From: Rathayibacter sp. Leaf185
Lineage (GTDB): Bacteria > Actinomycetota > Actinomycetes > Actinomycetales > Microbacteriaceae
Assembly (NCBI RefSeq): GCF_001423885.1
Contig: NZ_LMPP01000005.1
Span: 992 to 64,991 of the forward strand
Direction: 5' to 3'
Length of the DNA: 64,000 nt
Below, piece by piece: positions 17,676-25,792 of the stretch; positions within the stretch are counted from its first letter, which is position 1; every line of letters starts with the position of its first letter. The position numbers were made by a program, and so were the translations under genes. The notes beneath the pieces are model-generated. The model was given only the letters and a program-made list of their open reading frames with translations, was not told the origin of the DNA and did not search any database.

Positions 17676-18775
17676 TGCGCGGCGACCGGGAGCCGCTCGA
17701 GCGCGAGGTCGATCAGCTCGCCGATCAGGTCCGGGTAGTCCACGCCGCTCGCACCCCACATCCGCGGGAACATCGAGATCGGAGTGAAGCCCGGCATCGT
17801 GTTGATCTCGTTGATGACGAAGCCCTCCGCGGTGAGGAAGAAGTCGACGCGCGCGAGCCCCGCGGCACCGATCGACTCGAACGCCCGCACGGCGAGCGCG
17901 CTCATCTCGGCGAGCTCCTCGGCGGTCAGGTCGGCCGGGCAGATCAGATCGATGCCCGCCGCGCCGAGGTACTTGGCCTCGAAGTCGTAGAAGCCGCCGC
18001 CCGAGACGACGACCTCGCCCGCCACCGAGGTGCGGGCCGGGGCGCCGCCGAAGGCGCCGAGCACGCCGATCTCGATCTCGCGGCCGGCCATCCCCGACTC
18101 GATGAGCACGCGCGAGTCGTGCGCGAACGCCTCCTCGAGCGCGGCGCCCAGCTGCGAGCGCTCGTCGACGCGGCTCACCCCGACGCTCGACCCGGCCCGG
18201 GCCGGCTTCACGAACACCGGCAGTCCGAGGCCGTCGAGGGCGGCGGCGGCGTCACCCTGGTCGACGCGCCACTCCGACTCGGTCACGGTGTACCAGGGCG
18301 CGACGGCGATGCCGGCCGCCCGCAGGACCGTCTTGGTGAAGTGCTTGTCCATCCCGAGCGCCGAGGCGAGCACGCCGGAGCCGACGTACGGCAGGCCGAT
18401 CAGCTCGAGCAGCCCCTGGATGGTGCCGTCCTCGCCCCACGGGCCGTGCAGGATCGGGAACACGACGTCGACGTCGCCCAGCGAGCGTTCGCCACCGCCG
18501 TCCGAGACGGTCAGCTCACGTGACACCGCCGACTCCGGCCAGCGCACGCGGCTGCCGTTGTCGACGACCTCGGGCAGGGCGGCCGCATCGAGCGCGAACT
18601 TCTCGGGACGGTCCTCCTCGAGCACGAACGCACCGTCGCGCGTGATCCCGACGGGGATCACCTCGAAGCGGTCACGGTCGATCGCCCGCAGCACCCCCGC
18701 CGCCGTTGCGCAGCTGATCGAGTGCTCGCTTGAGCGCCCCCCGAACAGAACGGCCACGCGGAGCTTGCTGGTCAT
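17672..18775 (-). CDS. ddl: D-alanine--D-alanine ligase
   Basis: A 367-residue ATP-grasp ligase that makes the D-Ala-D-Ala dipeptide for peptidoglycan. It shows LFGGRSSEHSISCATAAGV, FPILHGPWGEDGTIQGLLEL, GMDKHFTK, PVFVKPARAGSSVGVSRV and FVINEINTMPGFTPISMFP. The start MTSKLRVAVLFGG lies well inside the 3' end of gpsA, giving a 104-base overlap in another frame. Confidence 0.97.
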   Translation of the reverse strand: MTSKLRVAVLFGGRSSEHSISCATAAGVLRAIDRDRFEVIPVGITRDGAFVLEEDRPEKFALDAAALPEVVDNGSRVRWPESAVSRELTVSDGGGERSLGDVDVVFPILHGPWGEDGTIQGLLELIGLPYVGSGVLASALGMDKHFTKTVLRAAGIAVAPWYTVTESEWRVDQGDAAAALDGLGLPVFVKPARAGSSVGVSRVDERSQLGAALEEAFAHDSRVLIESGMAGREIEIGVLGAFGGAPARTSVAGEVVVSGGGFYDFEAKYLGAAGIDLICPADLTAEELAEMSALAVRAFESIGAAGLARVDFFLTAEGFVINEINTMPGFTPISMFPRMWGASGVDYPDLIGELIDLALERLPVAAQ

Positions 18776-19826
18776 CGAGGTTCCTCTCACCCTGAGGCTC
18801 GTCCGAATCCGTGGTCAGGTGCGGCGCGATGTCCTTCGGGTCGAGCGTACCGGCGAGCACCTGCGACACCTGCTCGACGATGGGCATGTCGACACCCCTG
18901 GCGCGGGCGAGCTCGAGCACCGGCGCGACCGAGGCGAGCCCCTCCGCCGTCTGCTGCATCGACTTGACGACATCGGTGAAGCTGTAGCCCTGGCCGAGCA
19001 GGCGCCCGGCCGTGTTGTTGCGCGAGAGCGACGAGCTCGAGGTGGCGATGAGGTCGCCGAGGCCGGCGAGCCCCGACATGGTCTCGGCCTTCGCTCCGTA
19101 GGCGACCGCGAAGTCGGTCATCTCGGCGAGGCCGCGCGTCATGATCGACGCCTTCGTGTTCTCGCCGTAGCCGACCCCGTCGACGATGCCGATCGCCACC
19201 GCGATCAGGTTCTTCAGCACGCCGCCGAACTCGGTCCCGATCACGTCGGTGTTGACGAACGAGCGGAAGTAGCGGTTGGTGGCGGCGAGTGCCACCTCCT
19301 GCGCCGTGACGAGGTTCTCGGAGGCGATCACTGCGGCGGTCGGCTGCTCCTTGGCGATCTCGAGGGCGAGATTGGGCCCTGAGGCGACCGCGATCCTGCT
19401 CGGATCGATCGGCAGCACCTGGAGGATCACCTCGCTCATCCGCAGCCCCGTGCCCTTCTCGACACCCTTCATCAGGCTGACGAGGACGGTGCGCTCGGTG
19501 AGGAACGGGGTGATGGCCTCGAGATTGCCGCGCAGGGTCTGCGACGGGATCGAGAGGTAGACGTGGTCGGCGCCCTCGAGCGCTTCCTCGATCCGCGGCG
19601 TGGCACGGATGTTGCGGGGCAGGTTGATGCCGGGGAGGTAGTCGCTGTTGCGCTTCGCCTCCGTGATCTCCCGCGCCAGCTCGGCTCGGCGCGCCCACAT
19701 GACCACCTCGGAGCCGCCGTCGGCGAGGATCTTGGCGAACGTGGTCCCCCAGCTGCCGGCGCCGAGCACCGCCACCCGGCGCGGGACCGGGATCGGGCGC
19801 TTCTGGCCTCTACTGCTCGGACTCAA
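18672..19826 (-). CDS. gpsA: NAD(P)H-dependent glycerol-3-phosphate dehydrogenase
   Basis: A 384-residue enzyme reducing dihydroxyacetone phosphate to glycerol-3-phosphate for phospholipids. Its Rossmann motif is VAVLGAGSWGTTFAKILA, with VLVSLMKGVEKGTG, catalytic Lys region EFGGVLKNLIAVAIGIVDG and AGLGDLIATSSSSLSRN. The start is a rare TTG at 19826, overlapping the end of the acyltransferase gene by 17 bases. After the normal family end (near DIAPHL) there are about 45 extra basic and Gly-rich residues, of which the last 34 or so are encoded over the start of ddl. Confidence 0.94.
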   Translation of the reverse strand: MSPSSRGQKRPIPVPRRVAVLGAGSWGTTFAKILADGGSEVVMWARRAELAREITEAKRNSDYLPGINLPRNIRATPRIEEALEGADHVYLSIPSQTLRGNLEAITPFLTERTVLVSLMKGVEKGTGLRMSEVILQVLPIDPSRIAVASGPNLALEIAKEQPTAAVIASENLVTAQEVALAATNRYFRSFVNTDVIGTEFGGVLKNLIAVAIGIVDGVGYGENTKASIMTRGLAEMTDFAVAYGAKAETMSGLAGLGDLIATSSSSLSRNNTAGRLLGQGYSFTDVVKSMQQTAEGLASVAPVLELARARGVDMPIVEQVSQVLAGTLDPKDIAPHLTTDSDEPQGERNLDDQQAPRGRSVRGALKRALDQLRNGGGGAAGDRP

Positions 19827-20553
19827 AGCGACCCGTCCCCTTCTGGTTGTGCTCGGCCGGGTTCCAGCGCTTCTCGGGCGCCGTCTCGCCGCGCAGCTCC
19901 TCGAGGAGCGCCGTGATCGCGGCCATCACGACCGCCGACGCCTCGTTCAGGGTCGCGGAGTCGAGGCTGCGCCCGCGGAACGCGGACAGGTCGACGGGGT
20001 CGCCGATCAGGACGTCGACCCGCTTCCGCCGGAAGAGCGTGACCTTCTTGGAGTAGCGCCCCATGAGCTGCTGCGTGCCCCAGTGCGCCATCGGGATGAC
20101 CGGGAGGCCGTACTGCAGCGCCATCCGCACTGCGCCCGTCTTGCCGCGCATCGGCCACAGCTCGGGGTCGCGGGTGAGCGTGCCCTCGGGATAGATCAGC
20201 ACCGAGCCACCGCGGTCGACCAGGTCCTTCGCCGCCTGGAGCGGCTGGCTCCCCCGCACCGAGCCGGCGCGCTCGACGGGGATCTGCCCGGAAGCGCGGA
20301 GGACGGCGCCGACGACGGGGACCGTGAAGAGCGACGCCTTCGCGAGGAAGCGCGGCGCACGACCCGCCCGCCACAGAGTCCAGCCCGTGATGAAGGGGTC
20401 GATCTCGCTGTAGTGGTTCGGCGCGAACACGAACGCGCCGGTCCGGGGGATCTTGTCGATATCGCGGACCCGCAGGTCGACGGAGGCGGTCAGCGTCGGG
20501 ATCACCGCCGCCGCGAGGAACCAGAAGACGGAGGGACGACTGCGTTCAGACAC
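19810..20553 (-). CDS. plsC: 1-acyl-sn-glycerol-3-phosphate acyltransferase (PlsC-like)
   Basis: A 247-residue membrane-associated acyltransferase. The catalytic HxxxxD motif is NHYSEIDPF and the glycerophosphate-binding motif is YPEGTLTRDPEL. It is placed directly before gpsA, so successive steps of phospholipid synthesis are together. The GTG at 20553 precedes the first hydrophobic segment (VFWFLAAAVIPTLTAS). The frame stays open further upstream, but that part overlaps a strong hairpin and is not protein-like. Confidence 0.9.
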   Translation of the reverse strand: MSERSRPSVFWFLAAAVIPTLTASVDLRVRDIDKIPRTGAFVFAPNHYSEIDPFITGWTLWRAGRAPRFLAKASLFTVPVVGAVLRASGQIPVERAGSVRGSQPLQAAKDLVDRGGSVLIYPEGTLTRDPELWPMRGKTGAVRMALQYGLPVIPMAHWGTQQLMGRYSKKVTLFRRKRVDVLIGDPVDLSAFRGRSLDSATLNEASAVVMAAITALLEELRGETAPEKRWNPAEHNQKGTGRFESEQ

Positions 20554-20613
20554 CCGCCCATCCTCGCATCCCCGCGCCGGGGAGCCCGACTGCGCGCGCC
20601 CGGGCCGGACGAC

Positions 20614-20673
20614 GGAACCCCGGGCCGTCGAGAGCGCCTGCAGGAGCAGGCGGCATCGACGATCCGGGGTTCC
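20614..20673 (-). terminator. Three-tier hairpin after murA
   Basis: Nested complementary arms are GGAACCCCGG with CCGGGGTTCC, CGTCGA with TCGACG, and CGCCTGC with GCAGGCG around an AGGA loop. It begins 14 bases after the murA stop on the minus strand. There is no clear T-run, as is common in GC-rich actinobacteria, so termination is inferred. It would separate murA from plsC-gpsA-ddl. Confidence 0.7.
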
Positions 20674-20687
20674 CTCGAGCAGGAGCC

Positions 20688-22010
20688 CTACGCGTCGAGC
20701 GAGAAGTCGGCGCCGAGCAGCTCGAGCTTGGTGAGGAAGTTCTCGTAGCCGCGGCTGATGATGCCGACGTTCGAGACCGAGGAGGTGCCCTCGGCCGAGA
20801 GCGCCGCGATCAGGTGCGAGAAGCCTCCGCGCAGGTCGGGGACGACGATGTCGGCTCCGTGCAGCTTCGACGGACCGGAGATGACGGCGGAGTGCATGAA
20901 GTTGCGCTGGCCGAAGCGGCAGGCCTGCCCGCCGAGGCACTCGCGGTGGATCTGGATGGTGGCGCCCATCTCGACGAGGGCGTCGACGAACCCGAAGCGC
21001 TGCTCGTAGACCGTCTCGTGCACGATCGAGACGCCCTTGGCCTTGGTCAGCGCCACCACGAGCGGCTGCTGCCAGTCGGTCATGAAGCCGGGGTGCACAT
21101 CGGTCTCGATGATCACGGGCTTGAGCTCGCCACCGGGGTGGTAGAAGCGGATGCCGTCCTCGGCGATCTCGAACGCGCCGCCGACCTTGCGGAAGACGTT
21201 GAGGAAGGTCGTCATCTCCTGCTGGCGTGCGCCTCCGACGAAGATGTCGCCGTCGGTCGCGAGGGCCGCGGCGGCCCAGGAGGCGGCCTCGTTGCGGTCG
21301 AAGAGGGCGCGGTGGGTGTAGCCCGAGAGGCGCTCGACGCCCTCGATGCGGATCACGCGGTCGGTGTCGACCGAGATGATGGCGCCCATCTTCTGCAGGA
21401 TGTTGATGAGATCCATGATCTCGGGCTCGATCGCGGCGCCGGAGAGCTCGGTGATGCCGGAGGCGCGGACCGCGGTCAGCAGGACCTGCTCGGTCGCTCC
21501 GACGCTCGGGTAGGGCAGCGACACCTTCGCGCCGTGCAGTCCCTCGGGCGCCGACATGCGGATGCCGGAGGGGAGCTTCTCGACGATGGCGCCGAAGTTG
21601 CGCAGCACCTCGAGGTGGTAGTCGATCGGGCGATCGCCGATCCGGCAGCCGCCGAGGTCGGGGATGAACGCCTCGCCGAGGCGGTGCAGGAGGGGTCCGC
21701 AGAACAGGATCGGGATGCGGCTGGAGCCCGCGTGCGCGTCGATGTCGGCCATGTGCGCCGACTCGACGTTGGAGGGGTCGAGGATGAGCTCGCCCACCTC
21801 GGGGCCCTGCTTCACCTTGACGCCGTGGACCTCGAGGAGGCCCTTCACGACGCGGACGTCGCTGATGTCGGGGACGTCGCGCAGGGTCGACGCGGTCTCG
21901 CCGAGGAGGGCCGCGACCATGGCCTTGGTGACGAGGTTCTTCGCGCCCTTGAGCTCGATGCGACCCTTCAGCGGTCGCCCGCCGTTGATCGTGATCCGCT
22001 CGGTCGTCAT
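20688..22010 (-). CDS. murA: UDP-N-acetylglucosamine 1-carboxyvinyltransferase MurA
   Basis: The protein has 440 residues from the ATG at 22010. It transfers enolpyruvate to UDP-GlcNAc in the first committed step of peptidoglycan synthesis. It has GRIELKGAKNLVTKAMVAAL and the catalytic loop GGCRIGDRP with Cys122 present. The Cys form is normally fosfomycin-sensitive, in contrast to the Asp found in mycobacteria. A longer version from the GTG at 22079 adds 23 residues and would start one base after the leuD stop. I prefer the ATG because family similarity begins there and a GGGTGGGG stretch precedes it. Confidence 0.95.
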   Translation of the reverse strand: MTTERITINGGRPLKGRIELKGAKNLVTKAMVAALLGETASTLRDVPDISDVRVVKGLLEVHGVKVKQGPEVGELILDPSNVESAHMADIDAHAGSSRIPILFCGPLLHRLGEAFIPDLGGCRIGDRPIDYHLEVLRNFGAIVEKLPSGIRMSAPEGLHGAKVSLPYPSVGATEQVLLTAVRASGITELSGAAIEPEIMDLINILQKMGAIISVDTDRVIRIEGVERLSGYTHRALFDRNEAASWAAAALATDGDIFVGGARQQEMTTFLNVFRKVGGAFEIAEDGIRFYHPGGELKPVIIETDVHPGFMTDWQQPLVVALTKAKGVSIVHETVYEQRFGFVDALVEMGATIQIHRECLGGQACRFGQRNFMHSAVISGPSKLHGADIVVPDLRGGFSHLIAALSAEGTSSVSNVGIISRGYENFLTKLELLGADFSLDA

Positions 22011-22080
22011 CCCCACCCTGGCCCCCGCCGCCTTCGCATCCTGAAGTGCCGTCCTGGCGTCCTGAAGAAGTGTGTTCACG

Positions 22081-22677
22081 CTATTTCACCGGCAATGTCT
22101 TGGGCCGCCAGCTCGCGCGACGGGTCTCGAATTCGGAAATGAGCGCTTCGTCGCGCAGGGTCAGACCGATGTCGTCCAGCCCCTCGATCAGGCGCCATCG
22201 TGTGTAGTCGTCGATCTCGAAGGGGAAGGTCTCGCCACCGGCGGTGACCGTACGGGCAACCAGATCGACGGTGAGTTCTATTCCCGGCTGCGCGTCGATG
22301 ATCGCCCAGATGCGCTCGATGTCGTCCTCGGCGACCGCGGCGGCCAGCAGCCCCTGCTTGCCGGAGTTGCCCCGGAAGATGTCGCCGAAGCGGGAGGAGA
22401 GCACGACGGTGAAGCCGAAGTCGCGCAGCGCCCAGACCGCGTGCTCGCGGCTCGAGCCGGTGCCGAAGTCGGGCCCGGCGACGAGGATGCCCGCCCCGCG
22501 GAAGGGCGCCTGGTTGAGGACGAAGTCCTCCTCCTGGCGCCAGCCGTAGAAGAGGGCGTCCTCGAAACCGGTCTTGGTGACGCGCTTGAGGAACACCGCC
22601 GGGATGATCTGATCGGTGTCGACGTTGCTCCGCTTGAGCGGTGCGGCGATGGCGGTGACGGTCTCGAACTTCTGCAT
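22081..22677 (-). CDS. leuD: 3-isopropylmalate dehydratase small subunit
   Basis: The 198-residue swivel-domain subunit of isopropylmalate isomerase, leucine pathway. It has [36 protein letters not shown] and [15 protein letters not shown], with the substrate-binding GxGSSREH loop intact. It starts two bases after leuC ends, so the two subunits are cotranslated. Confidence 0.97.
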   Translation of the reverse strand: MQKFETVTAIAAPLKRSNVDTDQIIPAVFLKRVTKTGFEDALFYGWRQEEDFVLNQAPFRGAGILVAGPDFGTGSSREHAVWALRDFGFTVVLSSRFGDIFRGNSGKQGLLAAAVAEDDIERIWAIIDAQPGIELTVDLVARTVTAGGETFPFEIDDYTRWRLIEGLDDIGLTLRDEALISEFETRRASWRPKTLPVK

Positions 22678-22679
22678 GA

Positions 22680-24164
22680 TCAGGCCTCCACCAGTTCGCG
22701 AGCGGGCTCCAGATCGGACGGGCTGGAAAGGGTGCCGCGCACGGCGGTCGCCGCGGCGACCAGCGGCGAGACCAGATGGGTGCGCCCGCCCTTGCCCTGG
22801 CGGCCCTCGAAGTTGCGGTTCGAGGTCGACGCACAGCGCTCCCCCGGAGCGAGCTGGTCGGGGTTCATCCCGAGGCACATCGAGCAGCCGGCGAAGCGCC
22901 ACTCGGCCCCGAAGTCGAGGAAGACCTTGTCGAGGCCCTCCGCCTCGGCCTCGATGCGCACACGGGCGGAGCCGGGGACGACCATGACGCGGACGCCGGG
23001 CGCCTTGGTGCGTCCCGCGATCACAGAGGCGAACGCACGGAGGTCCTCGATGCGCGAGTTGGTGCAGGAGCCCATGAAGACCGCGTCGACCGGGATCTCC
23101 TTCATCGGGGTCCCCGCCTCGAGATCCATGTACTCGAGGGCGCGGCGGGCGTTCGAGCGCTCGTTCGGGTCCTCGATCGACTCCGGGTCGGGGACGGCCT
23201 GCGAGAGCGAGACGCCCTGGCCGGGGTTCGTGCCCCAGGTGACGAACGGCTCGAGCTCGTCGGCGTCGAGGACGACCTCGGCGTCGAACACGGCGCCCTC
23301 GTCGGTGGGCAGGGTGCGCCAGTACTCGACGGCGTCGTCCCAGTCCTGCCCGGCGGGGGCGTGCGGGCGGCCCTTCAGATAGGCGAAGGTCGTCTCGTCG
23401 GGAGCGACCATGCCGGCACGCGCGCCCGCCTCGATCGACATGTTGCAGATGGTCATGCGGCCCTCCATCGAGAGCGCGCGGATCGCGGAGCCGCGGTACT
23501 CGAGGACGTAGCCCTGACCGCCTCCTGTGCCGATCTTCGCGATGACGGCCAGGATGATGTCCTTCGCCGTCACGCCCTCGCGCAGGGTGCCGTCGACCGT
23601 GATCGCCATCGTCTTGAACTGCTTCAGCGGCAGCGTCTGGGTCGCCATGACGTGCTCGACCTCGCTGGTGCCGATGCCGAACGCCATCGCACCGAAGGCG
23701 CCGTGAGTGGACGTGTGCGAGTCGCCGCAGACCACCGTGATGCCGGGCATGGTGAGACCCAGCTGGGGCCCGACGACGTGGACGATGCCCTGCTCCACGT
23801 CGCCCAGCGAGTGCAGGCGCACACCGAACTCGGCGCAGTTGCGGCGCAGGGTCTCGATCTGGGTACGGCTCGTCAGGTCGGCGATCGGACGGTCGATGCC
23901 GACCGTCGGGGTGTTGTGGTCCTCGGTGGCGATCGTGAGATCGGGGCGGCGGACGGGACGGCCGGCCAGGCGCAGGCCGTCGAAGGCCTGCGGACTGGTC
24001 ACCTCGTGCACGAGGTGCAGATCGATGTAGATCAGGTCGGGAGTGCCGTCCTGGCCCTTCGATACGAGGTGGTCGTCCCAGACCTTCTCGGCCAGGGTCC
24101 GCGGGCGGGCGGCCACGGCATCGTGGCCCGTACCGGCGTTCGTGTCGGTCGTACTGTCGTTCAT
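22680..24164 (-). CDS. leuC: 3-isopropylmalate dehydratase large subunit
   Basis: This 494-residue aconitase-fold subunit carries the [4Fe-4S] cluster. The cluster cysteines are in [16 protein letters not shown] and in [15 protein letters not shown] (CxxC). [22 protein letters not shown] (read in two parts) and TEDHNTPT are further family motifs. The ATG at 24164 has GAGGAAGAG about 12 bases upstream. The preceding 120 bases hold a leucine-rich leader peptide and hairpin, so leucine-dependent attenuation is likely. Confidence 0.97.
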   Translation of the reverse strand: MNDSTTDTNAGTGHDAVAARPRTLAEKVWDDHLVSKGQDGTPDLIYIDLHLVHEVTSPQAFDGLRLAGRPVRRPDLTIATEDHNTPTVGIDRPIADLTSRTQIETLRRNCAEFGVRLHSLGDVEQGIVHVVGPQLGLTMPGITVVCGDSHTSTHGAFGAMAFGIGTSEVEHVMATQTLPLKQFKTMAITVDGTLREGVTAKDIILAVIAKIGTGGGQGYVLEYRGSAIRALSMEGRMTICNMSIEAGARAGMVAPDETTFAYLKGRPHAPAGQDWDDAVEYWRTLPTDEGAVFDAEVVLDADELEPFVTWGTNPGQGVSLSQAVPDPESIEDPNERSNARRALEYMDLEAGTPMKEIPVDAVFMGSCTNSRIEDLRAFASVIAGRTKAPGVRVMVVPGSARVRIEAEAEGLDKVFLDFGAEWRFAGCSMCLGMNPDQLAPGERCASTSNRNFEGRQGKGGRTHLVSPLVAAATAVRGTLSSPSDLEPARELVEA

Positions 24165-24212
24165 GTCGGTGGATTCTCTTCCTCGGGAAGGATGGTCAGC
24201 CCACGAGAGACA

Positions 24213-24253
24213 CCGCGACGAGAGAGGCCTGTCAGATCGAGGTCTCGTCGCGG
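24213..24253 (-). promoter_or_regulatory. Leucine attenuator hairpin upstream of leuC
   Basis: Perfect 11-base arms (CCGCGACGAGA and TCTCGTCGCGG) enclose a 19-base loop. The first arm is made of the codons just after the four Leu codons of the leader peptide, and the leader stop codon lies in the loop. A ribosome stalled at the Leu codons would cover the first arm. No T-run follows, so whether the hairpin ends transcription or blocks translation is open. Confidence 0.65.
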
Positions 24254-24282
24254 CGGAGAAGAAGGAGCCGGCCGAACAGCAT
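24232..24282 (-). CDS. leuL: Leucine-rich leader peptide of the leuCD operon
   Basis: A 16-residue frame reads [16 protein letters not shown], with four consecutive Leu codons (CTC CTT CTT CTC) and a fifth near the start. TATCCT lies six bases before its ATG, so the transcript should be leaderless and begin with this codon. Its end forms one arm of the hairpin described separately, and leuC follows 67 bases after the stop. This is the classical arrangement of ribosome-mediated attenuation, known for leucine genes in other bacteria. The function here is inferred from layout. Confidence 0.75.
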   Translation of the reverse strand: MLFGRLLLLRRDETSI

Positions 24283-24288
24283 TCGACG

Positions 24289-24294
24289 AGGATA
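24289..24294 (-). promoter_or_regulatory. -10 box for leuL-leuC-leuD
   Basis: Minus-strand TATCCT lies six bases before the leader ATG at 24282. It is located in the gap after the DUF6584-like gene, so the leucine genes have their own promoter. Confidence 0.6.
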
Positions 24295-24344
24295 GCACCG
24301 CGCACGCGGTGGGCCGGGGACGACCGGAGCGCCTGTCGCAGGGG

Positions 24345-24911
24345 CTACGGAGTGGCGAGCATCGCGATGAGCACGGCGGGCACCACGAGGAGGGCCGCGG
24401 CTCCGACGACGACGCCGCCGACGACGAACACGGCGGCGGCAGCCGCGCCGAGCATGCCGAAGAGGCCGCCGCGCCGTGCGACGGGGAGTGCCTCGTGCTC
24501 GAACCACTCGCCGTCGAGGGGATCGGGCGCCTCGGACTCGTGGCGCGCCGCCTCTTCGAGGCGCTGCGGGAGCTCGGCGAGCATGCGGGCCGCATGCGGC
24601 GACTCCGACGCCAGCTCGAGGGGCTGCACCAGCGCGCGCTCGGCCAGCTCGAAGGGGTCCTCGTCGGTGCTGACGAGAGCCCGCTCGAAAGCGTGCAGCT
24701 CCTCGGGGGCCGCTCCGCTCTCGACGAGGTAGCCCCAGCGGCCCGCCTCGATCAGATCGCCGGAACGACGGTAGAGCTCGGAGAGCAGGATGCGGGGATC
24801 GAGCCAGGCGGGATCGGCGGCGACGCAGCGCTCGAGCAGCGAGACCGCTCCACGGACGTCCCCCTCGGCGAAGCGCGTCTTCGCGCGATCGAGAGCCTCG
24901 TCGGTGTTCAT
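24345..24911 (-). CDS. DUF6584-like protein with helical repeat and C-terminal membrane hairpin
   Basis: A 188-residue protein whose N-terminal half is helical and tetratricopeptide-like (ALDRAKTRFAEGDVRGAVSLL, then LYRRSGDLIEAGRWGYL). The GRWGYL block with AFERAL recalls the actinobacterial DUF6584 family. The last 40 residues (LFGMLGAAAAAVFVVGGVVV, then GAAALLVVPAVLIAMLA) form one or two membrane segments. The ATG has GGAGGG directly upstream. The function is unknown. Confidence 0.75.
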   Translation of the reverse strand: MNTDEALDRAKTRFAEGDVRGAVSLLERCVAADPAWLDPRILLSELYRRSGDLIEAGRWGYLVESGAAPEELHAFERALVSTDEDPFELAERALVQPLELASESPHAARMLAELPQRLEEAARHESEAPDPLDGEWFEHEALPVARRGGLFGMLGAAAAAVFVVGGVVVGAAALLVVPAVLIAMLATP

Positions 24912-25008
24912 CCCTCCAGTATGCCGTTCGACAGCCGGGCTCTGGAGTTGACGCGACACGATGCCGCAACCCGTCCGGGGGGGCACCTGGCGCGAGGAGG
25001 GTCGCGCC

Positions 25009-25785
25009 TCAGGCCGCCGGTCCGAGAAGGGCGTCGACCACGACGACGGTCACGTTGTCGCGACCACCGGCCGCGATCGCCTCACGGACGAGAGACTGCG
25101 CGAAGTCGGCGGGGGCGATCCCGCCCGCGTCGCGCCGCTCGAACAGGTCGGCGATCCGCTCGTCCGAGAGCTCCTTGGTCAGACCGTCCGAGCAGAGGAG
25201 GTAGCTCGCCCTCGGGACGATCGGGAGGGTCCAGACGTCGGTCTCGACGGCGTCGTCGGCTCCGAGGGCACGCGTGACGATATTGCGGTCGGGGTGCGAT
25301 TCGGCCAGCTCCCGGGTGATCAGGCCCGCGGCCACCAGCTCCTGGACGGCCGAGTGATCGACCGTGAGCTGCTGGATCCCGGAGCCGTCCCACCGGTAGA
25401 CGCGCGAGTCGCCGACGTTGAAGAGGGCCCAGCGCGCGGGGCCTGCGCCGTCGGGCCGCACGAGCGTCAGCCCGGTCAGGGTGGTGCCGCAGAGCGCACC
25501 GCCCACATCGAGATCGCGGACCGCGGTGTTGGCGGCCTCGACGAGGTCGAAGACGGCGTCGACGGGCCCGATCGTCGCCGGGGCGTTCGCGCGGAGGGCG
25601 TCCACGGCCGTCGCGCTGGCCAGATCGCCGCGCGCGTGCCCGCCCATGCCGTCGGCGACCGCGAGGAGGAGGTCCTCGGCGAGCAGCGCGTCCTCGTTGA
25701 CCCGGCGCACGGTGCCGACATCGGTGCTGCTGGTCACCGACAGGCGCAGCACGCCCTGCGGGAGCTCGATGCTCGTCGCGCTCAT
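25009..25785 (-). CDS. PP2C-family Ser/Thr protein phosphatase
   Basis: A 258-residue cytosolic phosphatase. The metal-binding aspartates are present in VADGMGGHARGD, LFNVGDSRVYR, LLCSDGLTKELSD and GGRDNVTVVVVD, and RRVNEDALLAED is the N-terminal motif. It would dephosphorylate targets of Hanks-type kinases, but no kinase is linked here. It sits seven bases after terC on the same strand, so it may also answer to the Mn2+ riboswitch. Confidence 0.93.
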   Translation of the reverse strand: MSATSIELPQGVLRLSVTSSTDVGTVRRVNEDALLAEDLLLAVADGMGGHARGDLASATAVDALRANAPATIGPVDAVFDLVEAANTAVRDLDVGGALCGTTLTGLTLVRPDGAGPARWALFNVGDSRVYRWDGSGIQQLTVDHSAVQELVAAGLITRELAESHPDRNIVTRALGADDAVETDVWTLPIVPRASYLLCSDGLTKELSDERIADLFERRDAGGIAPADFAQSLVREAIAAGGRDNVTVVVVDALLGPAA

Positions 25786-25792
25786 CGGCCCG

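Noticed and set aside
24213-24253. Possible third copy of the infB-rbfA palindrome family, because its arms contain CTCGTCGCGG
   Set aside because: The 18-base core is absent and the loop is unrelated. Similarity is limited to a short GC-rich string, and the leucine attenuator explains the hairpin better.
22776-25277. 833-codon plus-strand frame opposite leuC and the DUF6584-like gene
   Set aside because: It crosses several real genes and the leuC leader, and its composition is that of an antisense shadow.
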